Positions 41,596 to 48,850 of a DNA stretch of 50,197 bases are shown here, piece by piece. The stretch is from the NCBI GenBank assembly GCA_026984135.1, contig JALSSR010000093.1:1-50197 (forward strand), read 5' to 3'. A program made the position numbers and the translations under genes. Within the stretch, counting starts at the first letter, position 1. Each line of letters begins with the position of its first letter. The notes beneath the pieces are model-generated. The model was not told the origin of the DNA and ran no database searches. It worked only from the letters and a program-made list of their open reading frames with translations. The DNA comes from Bacteroidales bacterium (GTDB taxonomy: Bacteria > Bacteroidota > Bacteroidia > Bacteroidales > JAADJA01).

Positions 41596-42258
41596 TTATT
41601 TGAACCTCGAATTATCGGAATGTTCTTTCATCTTTTTAAAACCTTCTTTCCAGAGATAATAAAGAAAAGGAATAAAGGCGACCAGGAGGTATTTATGCTG
41701 TGTCATAAGGATAAAGTCGTAAATGCCGTGCAACAATATGGGAACAATCAATGCGAGGAGAAAGTTTTTTGAGTTGTTTTCAGGTGCCAGTTTTGCCAGT
41801 CCGAAATAGTATCCCATAGCTACTCCGAAAAGAGCATGTCCGGGAACGGCTGTCAAAGCGCGCGACATACCTGCACTTTGTCCGTATTGAAAAACGTACA
41901 TTACATTTTCAACCGCTGCAAAACCGAGTGATATAAATACGGCATATACAATTCCGTCGAACTTTTCATTAAATTCCTTGTTTTTCCAAATTACAAGATA
42001 TAGGGCAATGAATTTGAAAAGCTCTTCAGTGAAAGCCGCCACAACAAAGGCTGTGTATGCAACGGCAGTATATCCGGTATAGCTCCCTCCGAATACAGAC
42101 AAGGCACTCTCGACAAAAATTATCGGTATTACGGCTAAGGCACCGGCAATAAGGGCTTTAATAAGTAAACCGATGGGTTCTTTCTCATACTTATCCCTGA
42201 CATAAACATATATCAGAATTATCAAAACCGGAGCAAGAGCAATAACAAGTAAGTTCAT
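41596..42258 (-). CDS. PrsW-family intramembrane metalloprotease
   Basis: The ORF track start (42291) lies inside the repeat array; the Met at 42258 (MNLLVIALAPVLIILIYVYVRDKYEKEP) is preferred, 220 residues. About seven transmembrane helices. Family motifs: FTEELFKF (EExxK), GFAAVENVMYV (ExxxN..Y), PGHALFGVAMGYYFG and LLHGIYDFIL. PrsW in Bacillus starts release of an anti-sigma factor; the target here is unknown, though the window has one ECF sigma factor gene far away. The array of 109-bp repeats sits directly upstream and would be in its transcript if read through from the HD gene. Confidence 0.88.
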   Translation of the reverse strand: MNLLVIALAPVLIILIYVYVRDKYEKEPIGLLIKALIAGALAVIPIIFVESALSVFGGSYTGYTAVAYTAFVVAAFTEELFKFIALYLVIWKNKEFNEKFDGIVYAVFISLGFAAVENVMYVFQYGQSAGMSRALTAVPGHALFGVAMGYYFGLAKLAPENNSKNFLLALIVPILLHGIYDFILMTQHKYLLVAFIPFLYYLWKEGFKKMKEHSDNSRFK

Positions 42259-42674
42259 AATATACAGTGTTTTATCACGTAGCGCCGCCACGAGTATGTT
42301 TTAAATATAGTCTGCCAATCTTCCCGCTGCGTCGCTGCGTCGCTGCGTGAGTTTTTAATCTTCGTCAAAATAATATCACGCCACGCCGCAGCGCCGCCGC
42401 GAATCTATTTTAATTTTAATCTTCCGAACCTTCTCGTTGCGTCGCTGCGTCGCCGCGTGAGGTATTTCTTCGTCTCAAAAAGTTCCACGCCACGCCGCAG
42501 CGTCGCCACGAATTTGTTTTGATTTCAATCTTCCAATTCTTCCCGCTGCGTAGTTGCGTCGCTGCGTGAGGTATTTCTTCGTCTCGAAAAGTTTCACGCC
42601 ACGCCGCAGCGTCGCCACGAGTCTGAATTAATTTCCATCTTTCAATTTTTTCCGCCGCGTCGTTGCGTCGCCGC

Positions 42675-42710
42675 CTGCCCGAATGGACTAATTCATTCGT
42701 TCGGGCGGGC
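42675..42710. repeat. 36-bp palindromic cassette, copy 1
   Basis: Insert between GCCGC and GTGAGG of an array unit. Contains GCCCGAA and TTCGGGC inverted arms, and inner CGAATG/CATTCG arms. Identical to the copy at 42929-42964 although the units around them differ. Confidence 0.85.
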
Positions 42711-42928
42711 GTGAGGTATTTCTTCGTCTCAAAAAGTTTCACGCCACGCCGCAGCGTCGCCACGAGTCTGAATTAATTTCCATCTTCCAATTCTTCCCGC
42801 CGCGTCGTTGCGTCGTCGCGTGAGGTATTTCTTCATCTCAAAGAGTTTCACGCCACGCCGCAGCGTCGCCACGAATCTGTTTTAATTTCAATCTTCCAAA
42901 CTTTTCCGCCGCGTCGTTGCGTCGCTGC

Positions 42929-42964
42929 CTGCCCGAATGGACTAATTCATTCGTTCGGGCGGGC
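42929..42964. repeat. 36-bp palindromic cassette, copy 2
   Basis: Same 36 bases as at 42675-42710, at the same point of the 109-bp unit (between GCTGC and GTGAGG). Confidence 0.85.
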
Positions 42965-43130
42965 GTGAGGTATTTCTTCGTCTCAAAAAGTTTCACGCCC
43001 CGCCGCAGCGCCGCCACGAATTTATTTCAATCTTCCAAACTTTCTCGCCGCGTCGTTGCGTCGCTGCGTGAGGTATTTCTTCGTCTCAAAAAGTTTCACG
43101 CCACGCCGCTGCGTCACCGCGTGAACTCTT

Positions 43131-43682
43131 TTAAACAATCAGCCTCTCCTTAAACGGCAAGAAAGTCATAAAGTCAGCGTGATGGACTATGTAAGCTTCC
43201 GTGGTACGCTTCACCATATTCCCTTCTCCGGCATGTGTTGCGATTATATGACACACTTCGGCCGGCACACCTGCCTCTTCTGCAAGACTTACTCCCGAAA
43301 ACGGGTGTCTGAGATATTTTCCGTAAGTACCCTGGACAGCGTTCCCATTATCGTCAAGAACATATTCAAGCAGCTTTCCCACGTCCGCAAGAATTGCCCC
43401 CGCAATAAGAACATCCATATCAACAGTTAATTCGCCGTGGTACATATCATTGATTTTTTGTCCTGCATCACGTGCGATGTGTACAACCGAGCGCTTATGA
43501 TCCATAAAAGTCACTTTCAGGTCGGGACCGCATAGTAGTGTGAACGGGATTCTGTTCAGGTCTTCAGGAGTCAGAACACTTCTTTCAAGAGCCAATTGCC
43601 AGGTCTTAGCGGTTTTATTTCGCAGATCCTCATTCCGGATCCAGTTCAACTCAGGCCAAAGTTCATAAACTTGATTATTCAT
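43131..43682 (-). CDS. HD-domain phosphohydrolase-like protein
   Basis: 183 residues. HD-domain layout: first His in FMDHKRSVVHIA (about residue 61), then AGAILADVGKLLEYV where HD is expected, RHPFSGVSLAEEAG, ATHAGEGN and VHHADFMTF. The expected His-Asp reads Ala-Asp, so one metal ligand appears lost while the later His/Asp residues remain. This may reduce or change activity. It lies 17 bases downstream of the dehydrogenase gene on the same strand, probably one operon. Its stop codon is at the edge of the 109-bp array. Confidence 0.8.
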   Translation of the reverse strand: MNNQVYELWPELNWIRNEDLRNKTAKTWQLALERSVLTPEDLNRIPFTLLCGPDLKVTFMDHKRSVVHIARDAGQKINDMYHGELTVDMDVLIAGAILADVGKLLEYVLDDNGNAVQGTYGKYLRHPFSGVSLAEEAGVPAEVCHIIATHAGEGNMVKRTTEAYIVHHADFMTFLPFKERLIV

Positions 43683-43699
43683 CTTTGTATATTTTTATA

Positions 43700-44896
43700 T
43701 TACAATTTTGCGATAACAGCATCAGCCATTTGAGTTGTTGAAGCAGCACCTTTTTCGATTACATCCGGACGACCGCTCATTTTCATCATATCGTAAGTAC
43801 GAACCTTCCCCTCGGCAATGACTTCGGCAACGGCCTTACGTATTTTGGCTGCAATTTCATTTTCATCAATAAAATCAAGCATCATACAAGCCGATTCGAT
43901 CATTGCAATGGGGTTCACGATAGAGACAGGATAGTCGGCATATTTGGGAGCGGAACCGTGAGTGGGTTCAAAAACTCCTATTCCCGAGTCGGGATTGAAC
44001 TGTGCACTGCAAGCAAATCCGAGACCGCCGATAAGACCGGCAAATCCGTCGGAAACAATATCCCCGAACATATTTCCGGCAACTATAACTCCGTAATTTT
44101 CAGGATTTTTTGTAAGCCACATCATTTGGGCATCAATATTTGTATTCCAAAGTTCAATGCCCGGATAATCCGATTTTTGAATTTCCTGAGCCATTTTATA
44201 CATCATTCCTGATGTTTCACGAATAACATTTGGTTTTTCGCAAACCGTAACGGATTTATATCCGTATTTTTTAGCGTGTTCAAAGGCAGCTCTCAAAATC
44301 CTTTCGGTAGCATTTTTGGTAAATATTCTTGTGGAAACGGATATCTCCTCCTTGGGAGTCTTCCCGAAGTTTTTAACGAATTTGGGATGAGTCATCAAGG
44401 CGTCATAAACTTTTTCCGGAGGATTGCTCCATTCCACTCCACCGTAGAGTCCTTCAGTATTCTGACGGAAAATTACCACATCAACTTCAGGTTCTTCAAT
44501 CTCATCTCCTTTTCCACGTCTTATGAAATTCAGCGGATTTCCTTTGTAGGAATGGCAGGGACGCATACAAATATCGAGGTTGAAATGTTGCCGTAATCCG
44601 ACTATCGGACTCGAATAGACCAAGCCTTTATCTTTCAGTGAAGGGTCAAGTTCTCCGGCAGCCGCATCCTTGGGTTTTGATGTAATTGCACCGAAAAGGG
44701 CTATCTTATGTTTCTCAAGCAGGTCAATGGTTCTGTCGGGAAGAGGATTGCCCTCTTTGCGCCAGAATTCCCAACCTATATCGCCTTCAACATATTCCGC
44801 ATCAAAACCTGCAGCATCTAATACGCGTATTGTCTCTTCGAGGACGACTCTTCCGATTCCGTCACCCGGTAAACTAACTATTGTTCTTTTTGCCAT
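43700..44896 (-). CDS. Isocitrate/isopropylmalate dehydrogenase family protein
   Basis: 398 residues of the beta-decarboxylating dehydrogenase family. Visible: SLPGDGIGRVVLEE at the N-terminus, RQNTEGLYGGVEW, VCEKPNVIRETSGMM, and NMFGDIVSDGFAGLIGGLG with FEPTHGSAPKYAD and NPIAMIESACMML (cofactor region). The substrate loop SSPIVGLRQHFNLDICMRP differs from textbook IDH and LeuB loops, so isocitrate, isopropylmalate or homoisocitrate cannot be separated by eye. Likely partner of a hydro-lyase such as the single-chain one at 35.1-36.9 kb, in citrate-to-2-oxoglutarate or a leucine-type pathway. No symbol given. Confidence 0.9.
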   Translation of the reverse strand: MAKRTIVSLPGDGIGRVVLEETIRVLDAAGFDAEYVEGDIGWEFWRKEGNPLPDRTIDLLEKHKIALFGAITSKPKDAAAGELDPSLKDKGLVYSSPIVGLRQHFNLDICMRPCHSYKGNPLNFIRRGKGDEIEEPEVDVVIFRQNTEGLYGGVEWSNPPEKVYDALMTHPKFVKNFGKTPKEEISVSTRIFTKNATERILRAAFEHAKKYGYKSVTVCEKPNVIRETSGMMYKMAQEIQKSDYPGIELWNTNIDAQMMWLTKNPENYGVIVAGNMFGDIVSDGFAGLIGGLGFACSAQFNPDSGIGVFEPTHGSAPKYADYPVSIVNPIAMIESACMMLDFIDENEIAAKIRKAVAEVIAEGKVRTYDMMKMSGRPDVIEKGAASTTQMADAVIAKL

Positions 44897-45004
44897 TTTT
44901 ATATTTTTTTATTATTAAATAATTGATTTATACTAAAAAAGCGTCAAAATTACAACATTAAAAATATTTACGATTGATGATTTTATTTTTTTATCAAAAG
45001 ATTT

Positions 45005-46309
45005 TCAAACATTTATTCTTGAATATATGTGTTTTTTACGGAAAATAGTAAGCATCAACCCTCTTGTTAACATAAAAAGCATCATTGATATCCAAAGACT
45101 ATGATTACCCATATAATTATATAGTATGTAATATGAGGGGAGGAAAACTCCAAAAGTAGCTGTCAGCAGCGTGTTTCGCATTGGAGCTGAAGCCGTTGCG
45201 CCGATATAGATTCCGTCCCAGATGAAGGCCGCAAATGTTGCCAAAGGAATAATTCCAATCCAAAAAAGGTAAGGTGAGGCAGCTGCAATAACCTTTTCGT
45301 TATCGGTAAGTAAAAGTAATAGAGAATCCCCGAAGATAAAATATACTAATGTGAAAGGAACACTAAATCCCAGACCCCATAAAAATATTCGTTTGATAAC
45401 GGATTTAAGTTCGGGCAGGCTTCCCGCACCGATAAATTTCCCCACTAAAGCTTCGGCTGCATAAGCAAAACCATCGGTGAGATAGGCAAAGACAAACAGA
45501 TATTGGAGAAGTACCGTGTTGACGGCAAGGATAGTATCATCAATTTTGGCAGATTGAGAAGTAAAAAAGGCAAAGGCAAAGATCAAACACAAAGTGCGAA
45601 TGATAATATCAAAATTGACTTTGAAAAATCTTCCCAGTTTTTGCCAGTTGAAAAAATCCGATTTATCCCAAAAAGCGTAAAGCCGTTTATATTTTGCATT
45701 TAGCAATATCAAACCCAACAGTAATCCCGAATATTGAGCAATTACCGTACCCCACGCCACGCCGTCGGATTTCATACCGAACCCATAGACAAAAATAAGG
45801 TTTGCTCCGATATTTATAATATTAATCGTTATGGCAATAATCATAGGGATTTTTGCATTTTGCATTCCTGTAAACCAACCTGAAAGGGCAAGGATTCCCA
45901 AAGATGCCGGTGCTGCAAATATTCTTATATAATAGTATTGTCTTGCCAGTGTTTTAACATCTTCCGAGCCGTCCATAACAGAAAAGCTGAAAAGGTCTAT
46001 CGGGTATTGAAGGAGAATCAGTAACAATCCGCCGCTTATTGCAAAGAACATCGAACGACCGAACATCATTATCATCTCCGACTTATCCTTTTCTCCGAAA
46101 GCCTGAGCCGTAAATCCGCTTGTTCCCATTCGCAGGAAACTGAAAACAGCATAGATAAAGTTAAATATCAATCCTCCGAGAGCAATGGCACCAATATAGA
46201 CAGCAGAGTCAAGATGTCCGAGAATTGCCAGATCAACCATACCCAATAGAGGGACGGTTATATTACTGATTATGTTCGGTATGGCAAGCCTTAATATCTG
46301 TCTGTTCAT
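45005..46309 (-). CDS. MATE-family multidrug/DinF-like efflux transporter
   Basis: The ORF track start (46432) overlaps the divergent peroxidase gene; the Met at 46309 (MNRQILRLAIPNIISNITVPLLGMVD) is the family start, giving 434 residues. Twelve hydrophobic segments in two six-helix halves, with the MVDLAILGHLDSAVYIGA and GTSGFTAQAFGEKDKSEM motifs in the first half and VLLQYLFVFAYLTDGFAYAAEALVGK in the second. DinF-type by overall likeness. Na+ or H+ antiport of cationic compounds is usual; substrate unknown. Confidence 0.92.
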   Translation of the reverse strand: MNRQILRLAIPNIISNITVPLLGMVDLAILGHLDSAVYIGAIALGGLIFNFIYAVFSFLRMGTSGFTAQAFGEKDKSEMIMMFGRSMFFAISGGLLLILLQYPIDLFSFSVMDGSEDVKTLARQYYYIRIFAAPASLGILALSGWFTGMQNAKIPMIIAITINIINIGANLIFVYGFGMKSDGVAWGTVIAQYSGLLLGLILLNAKYKRLYAFWDKSDFFNWQKLGRFFKVNFDIIIRTLCLIFAFAFFTSQSAKIDDTILAVNTVLLQYLFVFAYLTDGFAYAAEALVGKFIGAGSLPELKSVIKRIFLWGLGFSVPFTLVYFIFGDSLLLLLTDNEKVIAAASPYLFWIGIIPLATFAAFIWDGIYIGATASAPMRNTLLTATFGVFLPSYYILYNYMGNHSLWISMMLFMLTRGLMLTIFRKKHIYSRINV

Positions 46310-46423
46310 TTTCTCAAATTCTTTGGCGAAAATAGTAATTGTTCTTATTATCCTTATGTTATTGATTGAACAATTGAAAATAATAGCGGTTATCTTTATA
46401 CAATCAAATAATAATAATACTTT

Positions 46424-46975
46424 ATGAAACAAATACGATATATACTTTTTATTTTCTCTTTCGCTTCTTTTTCTTTTTTATTAAATGCACAAAGTGTTGA
46501 TTTTTATAGTTTAAGCGCAGAAACTATAGACGGTGACACATTATATTTTTCGGAATTACGTGGTAAAAAGGTTTTGATAGTCAATACGGCATCCAAATGT
46601 GGTTTTACCCCGCAGTATGAAGATTTGGAAAAACTTTACGAAGAATATAAAGATGACGATTTTATCATAATCGGTTTTCCGGCAAATAACTTTATGCATC
46701 AGGAGCCGGGCACCAATGAGGAAATCAAACAATTCTGTACTACTAACTACGGAGTCACTTTCCCGATGATGGCAAAAATATCGGTTAAGGGAAAAGAGAT
46801 GCATCCCGTTTATAAATGGCTGACGTCAAAAGAGGAAAACGGAGTAATGGATTCCAAGGTGGGATGGAATTTCCAGAAATATATGATTGATGAAAACGGC
46901 CGGCTTGTGGGTTATGCCAAACCGAAAGAGAAACCTATGTCATTTAAGATAATTAACTGGATTGAAGGAGAATAG
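46424..46975 (+). CDS. Glutathione-peroxidase-family thiol peroxidase, exported
   Basis: 183 residues with an N-terminal signal peptide (about 1-22, ends LLNAQ). Peroxidatic Cys in NTASKCGFTPQYEDLEKLY. The usual FPCNQF reads FPANNF, so both the resolving Cys and the catalytic-tetrad Gln are replaced (Ala, Asn). WNFQKY is kept (Trp, Asn of the tetrad). Periplasmic location fits the signal peptide. From memory, the FPANNF form is common in Bacteroidota, so it is probably not damage. Divergent from the MATE gene, convergent with ung. Confidence 0.92.
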   Translation: MKQIRYILFIFSFASFSFLLNAQSVDFYSLSAETIDGDTLYFSELRGKKVLIVNTASKCGFTPQYEDLEKLYEEYKDDDFIIIGFPANNFMHQEPGTNEEIKQFCTTNYGVTFPMMAKISVKGKEMHPVYKWLTSKEENGVMDSKVGWNFQKYMIDENGRLVGYAKPKEKPMSFKIINWIEGE

Positions 46976-46984
46976 AGCCCTTTT

Positions 46985-47662
46985 TTACAAACGCCAGTCA
47001 ACAGGTATTATTCCTTTCTTTATCAGATATTCATTTGTCCGTGAGAAGGGTTTGCTACCGAAGAATCCGTTGTATGCCGAAAAAGGAGAGGGATGCGGCG
47101 ATTCTATAATAAAGTGCTTTCCCGTATCTATAAGATTTTTTTTTGCACGCGCATAATTTCCCCAAAGTATAAAAACCAGATTCTCTCTTTTTTCCGATAG
47201 TTTTTTTATTGCGGCATCCGTGAATTGCTCCCACCCTCTGTTTTGATGAGAGCCTGCCTGTCCGGCTCTCACAGTTAATGTTGCATTTAAAAGCAGGACG
47301 CCTTGCTTAGCCCATTTTTCAAGATTTCCACTTTCGGGTATTTCTATTCCCAGATCATTTTTCATCTCCTTAAAAATATTTTGTAGCGATGGCGGTTGAC
47401 GAATACCGTCATTTACCGAAAAGCACAACCCGTTAGCCTGATTTGGTCCGTGATAGGGATCTTGTCCGAGAATAATAACTTTGACTTTATCAAATGGTGT
47501 ATAGTTAAAAGCAGAAAAAATATCCGAACCCGTAGGGTAAATTGTATATTTCTTCTTTTCCGTAATTAAAAACTTTTTTAAATTAAAAAAATATTCGGAG
47601 TTAAATTCATTATAAAGCTCTGATTTCCAAGTTTTATCAATTGCGGGATTAATTTTTTCCAT
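46985..47662 (-). CDS. ung: Uracil-DNA glycosylase (family 1)
   Basis: Removes uracil from DNA. Start at 47662 (MEKINPAIDKTW) preferred to 47719, which adds 19 residues unlike the family; 225 residues result. Catalytic motif VIILGQDPYHGPNQANGLCFSV, then LLLNATLTVRAGQAGSHQNRGWEQFTD, FILWGNYARAKK and the DNA-intercalation loop ESPHPSPFSAYNGFFG. All catalytic residues (GQDPYH, HPSP) are intact. Convergent with the peroxidase gene, nine bases apart. Confidence 0.97.
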   Translation of the reverse strand: MEKINPAIDKTWKSELYNEFNSEYFFNLKKFLITEKKKYTIYPTGSDIFSAFNYTPFDKVKVIILGQDPYHGPNQANGLCFSVNDGIRQPPSLQNIFKEMKNDLGIEIPESGNLEKWAKQGVLLLNATLTVRAGQAGSHQNRGWEQFTDAAIKKLSEKRENLVFILWGNYARAKKNLIDTGKHFIIESPHPSPFSAYNGFFGSKPFSRTNEYLIKKGIIPVDWRL

Positions 47663-47760
47663 ATTATACAGTATATTTTTCTTAATTAATGGCAAACGTT
47701 TTGCAATAAGCGATAACAAAAATAAGTTTTATACAAAACCGCAGCGTATAAAAAAATATT

Positions 47761-47768
47761 TATCTTTG
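47761..47768 (+). promoter_or_regulatory. -7 box (TATCTTTG) for the 42-aa lipoprotein
   Basis: Exact TAnnTTTG match 20 bases before the ATG at 47789. Confidence 0.55.
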
Positions 47769-47788
47769 TCGAACGTAATTAAAATATT

Positions 47789-47917
47789 ATGAAAAAAATT
47801 GTCTTAATACTTTTAACAGCAATCACACTGGGTTTAATCGTTGAATCTTGCAGGTCTCCCCAAAGTTGCCCGGCTTACGGTGAAGCCAGAAAATTTCAAA
47901 TAGAGCAGAGGCATTAA
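47789..47917 (+). CDS. Small lipoprotein, 42 residues
   Basis: Too short for the ORF track. MKKIVLILLTAITLGLIVESC is a clean lipoprotein signal (lipobox VESC, Cys21), followed by only 21 residues: RSPQSCPAYGEARKFQIEQR and H. A CPAYGEA-type motif is one I recall from other tiny Bacteroidota lipoproteins. Promoter box upstream and good start context. Function unknown. Confidence 0.65.
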   Translation: MKKIVLILLTAITLGLIVESCRSPQSCPAYGEARKFQIEQRH

Positions 47918-48023
47918 ATCTTTGACAAAACATATTTTTATCAAATAATATAGTTGTCAACTTGGGTTGATTAAAAAATAAATAGTAATTTTATACGCTA
48001 TTTATTTTTTTATATAAAGGAAT

Positions 48024-48785
48024 ATGAAATCTTGGTTTGGGATATTATTTGTTATGGCTCTTTTGATATTTTCTTCAGAGGGCTATTCTCAGAAAGTTGC
48101 ATCAATTGATTCGACAAAGAATATCCTGTTGTTAAAAGAATTCAGTGGTGGCGTTATCCTTCACTCGCAAGGTTGGGGAGTAAAGGTTAGTAAAGGATAT
48201 AACAAAACCGCATTCAAAAAAAGAATGCTATCAATTGAATTGGTTGAGATTAAATCATTAAAACAGATCAGAACCATCAATCCTTATTTTCCGAATTCAA
48301 GAAGTTATTTTTACGGCAAACTCAATTCTTTTTTTGTAATAAGAGCAAGTTATGGAATACATCGCCTTTTAAACCGTAAACCATACTGGGGTGGTGTTGA
48401 AGTTAGATTTGTATATATGGGAGGTTTTTCGCTTGGTCTGGCAAAGCCTGTTTATCTTTATATTCTCAACACTAACAACGTTGATTTTGTTTATACCAGA
48501 ACAATTGAAAAGTATAATCCCAGCGAGCACTTTTATGATAATATTTACGGTAGGGGACCTTTCACTAAAGGATTTGATGACATAAGTGTCTATCCTGGGA
48601 TACACGCAAAATTAGGCCTCGATTTTGATTATGGGGCATATAGTACGAAAGTCAAATCCCTTGAGATAGGAGCGGAGATTGATGTATTCCCGAATCCGGT
48701 TCCTATAATGGCATTCAATGATCCCAATTATTTTTTCCTCACCTTCTACCTTAATTTTAATTTCGGGAAAAGATATAACAAATAA
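48024..48785 (+). CDS. Probable outer-membrane beta-barrel protein, function unknown
   Basis: 253 residues, signal peptide 1-22 (ends EGYSQ). The mature part is rich in alternating aromatic/hydrophobic strands (GGVILHSQGWGVKVSKGY, GGVEVRFVYMGGFSLGLA, LEIGAEIDVFPNP) and ends FLTFYLNFNFGKRYNK, near the usual C-terminal aromatic strand of barrel proteins. No named family recognised. Also motif YGIHRLLNRKPYWGGVEV. Followed by a hairpin shared with the convergent T9SS gene. Confidence 0.65.
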   Translation: MKSWFGILFVMALLIFSSEGYSQKVASIDSTKNILLLKEFSGGVILHSQGWGVKVSKGYNKTAFKKRMLSIELVEIKSLKQIRTINPYFPNSRSYFYGKLNSFFVIRASYGIHRLLNRKPYWGGVEVRFVYMGGFSLGLAKPVYLYILNTNNVDFVYTRTIEKYNPSEHFYDNIYGRGPFTKGFDDISVYPGIHAKLGLDFDYGAYSTKVKSLEIGAEIDVFPNPVPIMAFNDPNYFFLTFYLNFNFGKRYNK

Positions 48786-48800
48786 GTCTGAAAAAACAAA

Positions 48801-48829
48801 AGAGCCGCTATTTGAAAAACAGCGGCTCT
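48801..48829 (-). terminator. Terminator of the right-edge T9SS gene
   Basis: Nine-base stem AGAGCCGCT/AGCGGCTCT with an 11-base loop. On the minus strand it is followed by TTTTGTTTTTT; the plus strand has only a weak T-run, so it mainly serves the minus-strand gene ending at 48851. Confidence 0.82.
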
Positions 48830-48850
48830 CAAAGAAAATTTTATTCCAAT

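Larger units (their letters stand above)
42276..43130. repeat. Tandem array of 109-bp units (seven to eight copies), GC-rich
   Basis: Units aligned on the block CACGCCACGCCGCAGCG start at 42377, 42486, 42595, 42740, 42849, 42994 and 43097, plus a degenerate one at 42276. Spacings are 109, 109, 145, 109, 145 and 103. The two 145s are 109 plus an identical 36-bp cassette. Each unit has a GC-rich block (CACGCCACGCCGCAGCGTCG), an AT-rich spacer (ATTTCAATCTTCCAA), a second GC-rich block (CCGCGTCGTTGCGTCGCTG) and a spacer (GTGAGGTATTTCTTCGTCTC). CGCAGCG in the first block can pair with CGCTGCG in the second. 109 and 145 are not multiples of three, so the array is not coding. It fills the gap between the HD gene stop and prsW. 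Confidence 0.93.

Noticed and set aside
42416-42763. 115-aa minus-strand ORF inside the repeat array
   Set aside because: It is repeat sequence read in shifting frames; unit lengths of 109 and 145 are not multiples of three, so no protein repeat is kept.
42276-43130. Array considered as a CRISPR
   Set aside because: Unit length is 109 bases, the 'spacers' are repeated too, the 36-bp element occurs only twice, and there are no cas genes.
42917-43153. 78-aa plus-strand ORF at the end of the array
   Set aside because: Same repeat DNA on the other strand, and it runs into the antisense of the HD gene.
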